A DNA stretch of 8,070 nucleotides from Candidatus Krumholzibacteriota bacterium (GTDB lineage: Bacteria > Krumholzibacteriota > Krumholzibacteriia > Krumholzibacteriales > Krumholzibacteriaceae): assembly GCA_030672805.1 (NCBI GenBank), contig DAOVFR010000102.1, forward strand, positions 1 to 8,070. Direction: 5' to 3'. Below are positions 1-5,639 of the stretch, piece after piece. Position numbers and translations under genes: made by a program. A model generated the notes under the pieces. It worked only from the letters and a program-made list of their open reading frames with translations, made no database searches and had not been told where the DNA came from. Numbering within the stretch: the stretch's first letter is position 1; each line of letters starts with the position of its first letter.

Positions 1-3000
1 CGCCTCCTGCACGACGATATCGGCGATACCGTTAAACGAGGCAAGCACTTCACCGCCATGCTTCACCTCGCCGCTTACGTGGTATCGATGTCCGGTGTAC
101 ATCGTATCGACAAGAGCCAACCCGTGCTCTACGGGATAGGCGGGGAGACTGAGGCGCATTGCCGGGTCCCCTATCAACGCGTACTTCTCGTCGTTCCGGT
201 TGCTGAGACTGCTGTATATCTTCCCCATCCGAAGTGCCCAGCCGAGGGACTCGGCGCCCGTGCTGTCAAGTGAGGTGAACAGGAAACCCAGCGTCAACCT
301 GTTCAGCGGGGTGTTGCCCCATCCGATCGTTGGGGCGATCGCGGCGATGGCGGCGATCGCTCCACCACGGTCGAACGTGACAAGCTCCTGGCCGATACTC
401 CTGTTGTACGGCGAGTCAAGGTTCCCGACCGTGCACGAGAAGGCAAGGAACAGGGGCGCTCTCGGCCTGTTCAGGAGTGAGTAGATATCGCTTTTGACCA
501 TGACCAGTTCGTCCGTCATCTGGTCAGCCGAACCGTGACCGGCGAAATTGACGATCAGGACTCCGTCATTCCATTCGTCGAGCAGGTCTTTCTTTGCCGC
601 CGGTTTTGGCTTGCCGACGTTCGGATACTCCCGCAGGTAGATCTTCTTGAAATCGATCATACCGGGAAAGACCTTCTTGTCCGGATCGGAGCTCATCTCC
701 TCGGCGTCGACAATGAAGGTGAAATCATAATCGGTGCCGTACGAGTGTTCGTCATCGGCCAGCATGATCACCTTGTTCCGCCACGGTCCCAGCTCTCCAT
801 TCTCCTCGTAATCGATGATCCACCGCACGTACCGGTTCGCCTCGTCCCCGGATCTCACGGGCATCCTCCCTACCGCGATGTCAGGAAGACCGTCCTCTCC
901 ATCGTCGAGTCTCGACAGGTACTCGTCGTTCTCGATCGCCTCACGTTCCGAGCGAAATATGTCCATATAGAAAGGTACGAAATCGGCGCCCTTCCCGAGG
1001 ATATTCCTGGCATCGTAATGACCGTTACCGAACAGGAGGAGATAGCTGATGACCGGTTCTCCACCCTCGTCGAAGTTGTCATAGAGAAATTTCATATAAT
1101 TACGGATCGCAATCGGGTCTTTCAGGCCGCCCGAGAAATTATCGTATATATCCTCGATGTCCACCGCTCTCACGACAGGATTCGGAATTTCACCGAGGTT
1201 GCTCGACCGGTGATTGCGCAGGACAAGGGCTGCATCCCCGAATCGTTCGGGATGGACGATGACCATGTGCGGGCAGACCGGATCGTCGCGCAGCGACGGG
1301 ACGCTGACGAGCTCCATCGCGGGTTTCCCGATCCCGGCGGCGTTCACGGCATGGTAGTGCATGGTCGAGCCGCTCAAGTCATCCTCGAACGTGACGCTGT
1401 CGGCGGCATGCTCCCACCCCGTCAGCCTGACAGGCGTCGTGTGATCCGTCACGTCGAACAGGAACGTCCGCTGACCCGCGGTGAAACCGGTCAGTTTGAA
1501 CCTGGCGGTCGCCGTCGTCTCGGGAGCATAAAAATCTAGCCTGCCCGATAATGCGCCGAGGAAGCGCTCGTAGAACATCTCGTACCACTGGACGTACATA
1601 TCGTCATCCGTGGAAAGGTTGTCGAAATGGATGTGCAGCGTGTTCTGCCCGTTGACAAGATTGGCAACTGTCTTCTCGAGAATCGGCATCTTGTCGGGAA
1701 AGTATCCCCAGGTGGTATGGTTCCATGCGAGTGTATCGACATATACACTGTTCAGGTAGAACGTTGCCCTGTGATGAAGCCTCGACGTGCCGTAGCCGAT
1801 CGACCTCAGCATTCCCTCTGCACCGACAGGATCCGAAAGGTTGAACCGGTCGGTGAACGACGGAGCGCTGATGCCCCTCAGGCCGCGCCAGTACCAGAAA
1901 TCGTCCGTATAGACCGGGTCGTGGAGCTTGTCTTCCTCCACGTGCAGCCGCTCGCGGTACGTCGTTACGCGTAACGTGCCGTTACCGCCCGTCGGGGACA
2001 CCTGCCGCACGTCCATTCGCCGCGGGCCGCCGGAAAACGTCCCGCCCCACGTCATCCAGTAGATGTTCTGCGTCTCGTAAGGATGAACGTAATACTCACG
2101 ATAGTCGGCGGACGCATCGATGTCGTTCAACCATCCCTTGACACCGACCGCATAGAAGAGAATCGAATCACCTGCGGCGAAGCTCCCCGAATCGGTCCCC
2201 AGGTACAGGACCGCATTCTCGGTAAAATGGTAATCCTCGGCGAAGCTTCCCCCGTCGATTATGGCGGGAGGCTGCTTCATGGGGCCTCCGGAGAAGATCC
2301 GGAGCGTCGCGGGATCGATACCGAGCGGGTTGACGTTGGCCGCAAGGAGATCGTTGTACGTGATACAGTAAACACCCCTGTTGCTGATGTGTAGCTTCAC
2401 CCAGCTGTCCGACATCGAGAATTCGAACGGAGTCCTCTGTATCCGGGCTCCAACGGAACGCGTGGAACGCCACGCGCGCGCCTGCAGTTCATTGACAGCG
2501 AGAGGTCCGAAGGCCTGGACCGCGGAACCGCCTCCGCCCTCGCTCGTCCGCGCGGGCTTGAACGAGAGCCGGAAAACGAATCGCTTCGCGTGTATCAGCT
2601 TCTGAGCTTTCGCATCGAACACCACGGGATGCAGATCGACCATGGCGAGGTATCTCCGCCTGAATACCTCAATGGAAGCAAGCCGCGCAAACCGGGTCTC
2701 GACCTGCAGACGCGGATCGCCGAGGACCCTGCGCTGCCTATCCGGAGGAGCACCGCCCTCGAAGTAGACCTCGGGCAATATCCCTTCGAGTTCCCTTGCG
2801 TCGGCATCGACGATATCGAGGCGCACGCCTGAGCGGTGCGGTACCTCGAACACGAGACGCCGCGCGGGCAGCACCGGTGCTCCCTCGTCCGCGTAAGGGA
2901 AAAACCTGGGAAGCGACACCCTGCAGATCCGCGGCTGCCCGGATTCGTCGAGGGGCACGATTACAGGATCGCCGGTCGTTACCTCGACCGTGACGCTGCT

Positions 3001-3090
3001 GCTGGTATACGAAACGACGCGGTAGAAATCCGCTGCCGCCGCCGTAACGGCAAAACAAACCAGGATCAACGAGACGAGAGCCGTTCTCAT
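1..3090 (-). CDS. Secreted family C25 (gingipain/PorU-like) cysteine peptidase, C-terminus off window
   Basis: The frame is open without interruption from an ATG at 3090 to the left edge: 1030 codons and no stop. Residues 1-20 look like a Sec signal peptide (MRTALVSLILVCFAVTAAAA, cut before DF). Residues about 65-85 resemble the gingipain propeptide (EGAPVLPARRLVFEVP). Residues about 230-350 match the region preceding the protease in C25/PorU proteins (WVKLHISNRGVYCITYNDL, then ILFYAVG). The peptidase domain spans about 605-985: VIVHPERF, IYDNFSGGLKDPIAIRNY, YLLLFGNGHYD, LPDIAVGRMPVR, VNFAGHGS with the catalytic His at 852, FLAFSCTVG with the catalytic Cys at 886, and a closing IGDPAMRLSLP. 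Family knowledge: C25 enzymes cleave extracellular or cell-surface proteins, and PorU is the type IX secretion sortase. Which role applies here is unresolved, because the C-terminus (Ig-like or sorting domain) is missing. The start overlaps the upstream stop as ATGA, which implies translational coupling. Confidence 0.9.
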   Translation of the reverse strand, partial: MRTALVSLILVCFAVTAAAADFYRVVSYTSSSVTVEVTTGDPVIVPLDESGQPRICRVSLPRFFPYADEGAPVLPARRLVFEVPHRSGVRLDIVDADARELEGILPEVYFEGGAPPDRQRRVLGDPRLQVETRFARLASIEVFRRRYLAMVDLHPVVFDAKAQKLIHAKRFVFRLSFKPARTSEGGGGSAVQAFGPLAVNELQARAWRSTRSVGARIQRTPFEFSMSDSWVKLHISNRGVYCITYNDLLAANVNPLGIDPATLRIFSGGPMKQPPAIIDGGSFAEDYHFTENAVLYLGTDSGSFAAGDSILFYAVGVKGWLNDIDASADYREYYVHPYETQNIYWMTWGGTFSGGPRRMDVRQVSPTGGNGTLRVTTYRERLHVEEDKLHDPVYTDDFWYWRGLRGISAPSFTDRFNLSDPVGAEGMLRSIGYGTSRLHHRATFYLNSVYVDTLAWNHTTWGYFPDKMPILEKTVANLVNGQNTLHIHFDNLSTDDDMYVQWYEMFYERFLGALSGRLDFYAPETTATARFKLTGFTAGQRTFLFDVTDHTTPVRLTGWEHAADSVTFEDDLSGSTMHYHAVNAAGIGKPAMELVSVPSLRDDPVCPHMVIVHPERFGDAALVLRNHRSSNLGEIPNPVVRAVDIEDIYDNFSGGLKDPIAIRNYMKFLYDNFDEGGEPVISYLLLFGNGHYDARNILGKGADFVPFYMDIFRSEREAIENDEYLSRLDDGEDGLPDIAVGRMPVRSGDEANRYVRWIIDYEENGELGPWRNKVIMLADDEHSYGTDYDFTFIVDAEEMSSDPDKKVFPGMIDFKKIYLREYPNVGKPKPAAKKDLLDEWNDGVLIVNFAGHGSADQMTDELVMVKSDIYSLLNRPRAPLFLAFSCTVGNLDSPYNRSIGQELVTFDRGGAIAAIAAIAPTIGWGNTPLNRLTLGFLFTSLDSTGAESLGWALRMGKIYSSLSNRNDEKYALIGDPAMRLSLPAYPVEHGLALVDTMYTGHRYHVSGEVKHGGEVLASFNGIADIVVQEA
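334..360 (-). repeat. Three tandem 9-bp units inside the C25 peptidase gene
   Basis: On the plus strand the units read ggcgatcgc, ggcgatggc, ggcgatcgc. They are in frame and encode Ala-Ile-Ala three times (residues 911-919), about 25 residues after the catalytic Cys. Related C25 proteins have a GGAIA-type hydrophobic strand at this place, so the repeat probably reflects a constrained strand built from repeated codons. The first and third units are identical and contain the palindrome gcgatcgc. Confidence 0.75.
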
Positions 3091-3494
3091 ACCGACCGCC
3101 CTGCAAGAAAAATCATACACAGCGCCGCGATCATGAACTGGAACAGCAGGTTCAACCTGCCGGTGACCCTTCCGTGGCGTACGATGATCCTGTGGCCCGG
3201 GAAGATCTTCTGCTCGTCCCTGATCCACCCAAGTTTCCACAACAGGTTCTCCAGATCCGGGAGAACGGCGAATCCAACGCCGAGCAGTATCGCAGTATTG
3301 TATGCGCCGGATACGAAGAGTGCGGCAAGGATCAATCCCGTGAACAGGAATTCGATCTTCAAGTTCTCGAAATCGTAATGCGGGATAACATCGAGAAGCA
3401 CGTGGCTTCCGAGACCGAAAACCGGCGCCAGGAAGGGGCTGGGAGACAGCGCCCCGGCCATCGCCCCGGCAGCAATGTGCGTGAAGAGACACAA
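3087..3494 (-). CDS. Small multi-pass inner-membrane protein, YdjM/metal-dependent-hydrolase-like
   Basis: This 135-residue protein has an N-terminal HIAAGAMAGAL segment followed by GLGSHVLLDVIPHYDFEN. The HxxxG...SHxxxDxxPHxD pattern is typical of the YdjM-like family (LexA-binding or putative membrane metal-dependent hydrolases of unknown function). Hydrophobic stretches near residues 10-35, 50-80 and 115-131 suggest three or four membrane segments. LPDLENLLW and IFPGHRIIVRHGR in the soluble part add further His and Asp residues that could bind metal. The start is a TTG with a GGAGG ten bases upstream; no ATG or GTG in frame would keep the conserved HIAAG motif. The gene begins 24 bases after the zinc-ribbon gene stop and shares ATGA with the C25 peptidase start. 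The biochemical function is unknown, and a link to peptidase maturation would be guesswork. Confidence 0.75.
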   Translation of the reverse strand: MCLFTHIAAGAMAGALSPSPFLAPVFGLGSHVLLDVIPHYDFENLKIEFLFTGLILAALFVSGAYNTAILLGVGFAVLPDLENLLWKLGWIRDEQKIFPGHRIIVRHGRVTGRLNLLFQFMIAALCMIFLAGRSV

Positions 3495-3504
3495 AGATGA
3501 AAAA

Positions 3505-3509
3505 CCTCC
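3505..3509 (-). promoter_or_regulatory. Ribosome binding site GGAGG for the TTG-started membrane protein
   Basis: The minus strand reads GGAGG, ending ten bases before the TTG at 3494. It lies in the 24-base gap after the zinc-ribbon gene stop. It is the only purine-rich match close enough to serve this gene, so it decides the unusual TTG start. Confidence 0.6.
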
Positions 3510-3518
3510 GCCACTGCA

Positions 3519-3686
3519 TTATTTCATGGTCTCGGCCCGGTCGATCAGCATGATCGGAATATCATCCTCTATCGGATACCGCAGCCGGCACTTCCCGCAT
3601 ACCAGGTAAGATCCGTCTTCGTTCAGAACAACCTTCTCCTTGCACTTGGGACAGGCAAGGATATCGAGAAGCTCCTTCTTGATCAT
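3519..3686 (-). CDS. Trm112/UPF0434-family zinc-ribbon protein
   Basis: This 55-residue protein begins MIKKELLDILACPKCKEKV and has the family layout: LACPKCK, then LVCGKCRLRYPIEDDIPIML. Four cysteines in two CxxC pairs would bind one zinc ion. Length and pattern match bacterial UPF0434 (YcaR-like) proteins. These are homologous to Trm112, which in eukaryotes and archaea activates methyltransferases acting on tRNA, rRNA and release factors; the bacterial role is poorly defined. The ATG at 3686 is preferred because the family starts just before KKELLDILACP and an AGGGGG lies seven bases upstream. The frame stays open up to a TTG at 3758, but that extension would cover a terminator hairpin and lacks a ribosome binding site. 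It is the first gene after a promoter and terminator-like leader. Confidence 0.9.
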   Translation of the reverse strand: MIKKELLDILACPKCKEKVVLNEDGSYLVCGKCRLRYPIEDDIPIMLIDRAETMK

Positions 3687-3693
3687 CCGTTTT

Positions 3694-3699
3694 CCCCCT
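3694..3699 (-). promoter_or_regulatory. Shine-Dalgarno AGGGGG of the zinc-ribbon gene, abutting a terminator T-tract
   Basis: AGGGGG lies seven bases before the ATG at 3686 and fixes that start. It follows directly on the eight-T run that ends at 3700. An RNA polymerase stopping at the hairpin would therefore leave this site out of the transcript, whereas readthrough would include it. Confidence 0.75.
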
Positions 3700-3748
3700 A
3701 AAAAAAACCCTGATAGACATGGAAAGCTCAACTCTTTCCCATCAGGGA
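3700..3748 (-). terminator. Intrinsic terminator hairpin with T8 tract, possible attenuator
   Basis: Read on the minus strand, CCCTGAT (3748-3742) pairs with ATCAGGG (3714-3708). Inside it, GGAAAG (3740-3735) pairs with CTTTCC (3727-3722) around a seven-base loop. The two helices are separated by an asymmetric internal loop (one base against six). Eight T residues follow at once (3707-3700). This is the classic Rho-independent form for minus-strand transcription. It could end transcripts from accA, but it also lies downstream of a strong promoter and directly before the zinc-ribbon ribosome binding site, so it could regulate that gene. On the plus strand no T-run follows the stem. Confidence 0.8.
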
Positions 3749-3796
3749 CATGCAACACAGATGTTTTCTGACCTCGCTTAATAGGCTGGCTCTATA

Positions 3797-3826
3797 ATTA
3801 TATAGAATCCCGGAACCTTCGGTCAA
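3797..3826 (-). promoter_or_regulatory. Sigma-70-type promoter downstream of accA
   Basis: The minus strand has TTGACC at 3826-3821 as the -35 element, an 18-base spacer, and a perfect TATAAT at 3802-3797 as the -10 element. The match is unusually good for this GC-rich window, and the AT-rich patch stands out from its surroundings. Transcription would begin near 3790, giving a leader of about 100 bases before the zinc-ribbon gene and crossing the terminator hairpin. It would drive the zinc-ribbon, membrane-protein and C25 peptidase genes independently of the dnaE-accA block. Confidence 0.65.
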
Positions 3827-3857
3827 GCCCTAAAACGCTTCATGCAACTTCCGGGGA

Positions 3858-4814
3858 TCAGATACCCTTTCCCTCGAAATAGCCGATGGAGAAGTATTTC
3901 TCGCGTCTTGCCCCGAGGAGCACGTCGGCCGGCAGGTCCTCGAGCTCCTTGATGAACGCGAGCAATTCCCGCTTGACCACCGCCGCGTTACCTTCGGGAT
4001 CGCGATGAGATGCACCGTGCAGCTCTTCGATCACCGTATCGACGACGCCGCACTCGAGGCAGTCCCGTGCGGTAAGCCGCAGAGACGCAGCAGCATCGGG
4101 AGCCCGCTCCTTGCTTTTCCACAGGATAGCCGCGCATCCCTCCGGTGAGATCACGGAATAGACGGCATTCTCCAGCATCAGCACGCGATCCCCCACCGCG
4201 AGGGCAAGGGCCCCCCCGCTTCCACCCTCCCCGATGATCACCACGACGACGGGAGTCGCTATGTCGAAGATCTCCTTCAGATTTTCCGCGATCGCCCGCG
4301 ACTGCCCTCTTTCCTCGGCTCCCACACCCGGATATGCCCCGGGGGTGTCGATGAACGACACTATCGGCAGGGAATATTTCTCGGCCATCCTCATAAGCCT
4401 CAGGGTCTTTCTGAACCCCTCGGGACGGGCCATGCCGAAGTTTCTCCTGATCTTCTCCTTCGTGTTCCTGCCCTTCTCGTGTCCGACGACCATTAGCCTT
4501 TTCTCCTCGATCCTGGCTATCCCTCCGATAATGGCGGTATCATCCCCGAAGCACCTGTCTCCGTGCAGCTCGAGAAAATCGTCGCATATCATGCTGATAT
4601 AGTCGCGCGTCGTCGGCCGCTGCGGGTGCCTTGCAAGCAGCACCCTGTCCCAGGGGGAAAGATCCCTGTAGATCCGCCTCTCCAGATCCTGAAGCCTTTC
4701 CTCGAGGCGGGCGACCTCCGACGAGCTTTCGGAGCATCCGCCGCGCTTGAGTTTCTCGATCCTCCCCTCGAGCTCATAGACTGGACTTTCGAATTCCAGC
4801 ATTCTTACACCCAT
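3858..4814 (-). CDS. accA: Acetyl-CoA carboxylase carboxyltransferase subunit alpha
   Basis: AccA pairs with AccD to move the carboxyl group from carboxybiotin to acetyl-CoA, making malonyl-CoA for fatty acid synthesis in the cytoplasm. The 318-residue length fits the family. Residues 6-50 form the charged N-terminal helix region (LEFESPVYELEGRIEKL). Further landmarks are LHGDRCFGDD (83-92), GHEKGRNTKEKIRRNFGM (111-128), FIDTPGAYPGVGAEERGQ (154-171), the oxyanion glycines IGEGGSGGALALAVGD (194-209) and ISPEGCAAILWK (222-233), all typical of AccA. The start could be the ATG at 4814 or the ATG four codons later at 4802, where LEFE begins; neither has a strong Shine-Dalgarno. The gene starts 12 bases after the stop of the barrel gene and has no promoter of its own in view. 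accD is not in the window. Confidence 0.97.
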   Translation of the reverse strand: MGVRMLEFESPVYELEGRIEKLKRGGCSESSSEVARLEERLQDLERRIYRDLSPWDRVLLARHPQRPTTRDYISMICDDFLELHGDRCFGDDTAIIGGIARIEEKRLMVVGHEKGRNTKEKIRRNFGMARPEGFRKTLRLMRMAEKYSLPIVSFIDTPGAYPGVGAEERGQSRAIAENLKEIFDIATPVVVVIIGEGGSGGALALAVGDRVLMLENAVYSVISPEGCAAILWKSKERAPDAAASLRLTARDCLECGVVDTVIEELHGASHRDPEGNAAVVKRELLAFIKELEDLPADVLLGARREKYFSIGYFEGKGI

Positions 4815-4826
4815 TTCGAACCTGTT

Positions 4827-5639
4827 CTAGAAATAATTGACGTAGTAGATTTCAATACTCCGTGCCACGCCGTTGTCCGGAATATAGTTGCCGAGGAGAT
4901 CCTGGAACAGGATTTTCATCCTCAGGTTCTCCATGTAATCGAACCGGAGACCAGCGTCGAAATAGCCCTTTCCCCTCGTCAGGCTCGATTCGATCTCCGA
5001 ATCGTCGTCGTCCATCGCCGCGTTGTAATCGAGCAGGACGCTGAAACCGGTAATGAACTCACACGACATGCCGCCGAAGAAATTGACGCTTTCCTCGAAT
5101 TCGTTCTCCAGCGAGTAGTTGATTCCCCCGTGGAGCGAGAAGTCGCGAAACAGGGTATAGTTCTTGCTGAAAACGATGTAGAACCCCTTCGATTTTCGTT
5201 CGTAACGCCAGTTCTCCTCTATGTACGAATCCTCCCCCTGCGTGTCGATGCCGAGGGCCAGCGCGGGGTTCGTCTCGCCTTCCTCGATCATCCGCAGCCT
5301 GACCTCAAAACCGGGCTTCTCGTTAAGTACTATTTCCCCCCTGCCGACGAATTTCTGAAGCCCGAAGGAAACTCCCACCATCAGCCGGTCGTGGAACCCG
5401 ATCTTGACGCCGAACAGCAGCGAGCTGTTCGGACCGATGGACCCGAAGAAAAGGTATCCCCCGTGGGGAATGATCCCGGCGGTCGGGCTGTCCACCAGAC
5501 GGATCTCTTCCAGCGCCTGGCCGTATGTCTCGTCGCGTGATGAATCGTACGTCTGGCATGTTCCCCCGGACGCGGCAATCAACACTGCGATCACCGGCGC
5601 CGCCAGGGCCCACATAGTGTTATAACGAAACCTCGACAT
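4827..5639 (-). CDS. Exported outer-membrane beta-barrel-like protein of unknown function
   Basis: This 270-residue protein starts with a basic n-region (MSRFRYN) and a hydrophobic segment (about 10-24) ending SGGTCQ, consistent with export. Residues 48-65 read LVDSPTAGIIPHGGYLFF. After that come alternating polar and aromatic strands (for example LLFGVKIGFHDRLMVGVSFG, GYFDAGLRFDYMENLRMKI). The chain ends YYVNYF with a terminal Phe, the usual BAM-recognition signature of outer-membrane barrels. It resembles uncharacterised barrel or YjbH-like exported proteins, but I cannot name a function. The ATG at 5639 overlaps the dnaE stop by 20 bases and has GGGGGTGG just upstream. A second ATG at 5615 would start after the dnaE stop but would lose the basic residues of the signal peptide. 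It lies between dnaE and accA, probably in one transcript. Confidence 0.8.
   Translation of the reverse strand: MSRFRYNTMWALAAPVIAVLIAASGGTCQTYDSSRDETYGQALEEIRLVDSPTAGIIPHGGYLFFGSIGPNSSLLFGVKIGFHDRLMVGVSFGLQKFVGRGEIVLNEKPGFEVRLRMIEEGETNPALALGIDTQGEDSYIEENWRYERKSKGFYIVFSKNYTLFRDFSLHGGINYSLENEFEESVNFFGGMSCEFITGFSVLLDYNAAMDDDDSEIESSLTRGKGYFDAGLRFDYMENLRMKILFQDLLGNYIPDNGVARSIEIYYVNYF

Noticed and set aside
535..1539. A plus-strand open frame of 334 codons
   Set aside because: It lies entirely opposite the C25 peptidase frame, which carries recognisable catalytic motifs. The plus-strand translation has no recognisable domain and reflects GC-rich codon bias on the other strand.
1..3090. Possible frameshift or pseudogene, because the long peptidase frame has no stop in the window
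   Set aside because: Codon-by-codon reading from 3090 to position 1 gives 1030 sense codons in one frame, with conserved motifs throughout. The frame simply continues past the left edge.
3728..3751. Short leader peptide of seven residues (MSLMGKS) overlapping the terminator hairpin
   Set aside because: It has no Shine-Dalgarno and no run of regulatory codons, so it does not support a translation-coupled attenuator.
3519..3758. Longer form of the zinc-ribbon protein starting at TTG 3758
   Set aside because: The extra 24 residues would be encoded by the terminator hairpin and T-tract, there is no ribosome binding site before the TTG, and the family starts at MIKKELLDILACP.
3791..3806. Inverted repeat tctata-atta-tataga over the -10 region
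   Set aside because: It is most simply explained by the AT-rich -10 element itself; six AT pairs are too weak to claim an operator.
4563..5540. A plus-strand open frame of 325 codons
   Set aside because: It runs opposite accA and the barrel gene and crosses their boundary. The minus-strand products are clear and this one resembles nothing.
5555..5575. Lipobox-like Cys at residue 28 of the barrel protein
   Set aside because: The residues before the Cys are Gly-Gly-Thr, which does not fit the usual Leu-Ala/Ser-Gly/Ala-Cys pattern, and a beta-barrel with a terminal Phe is normally cut by signal peptidase I.
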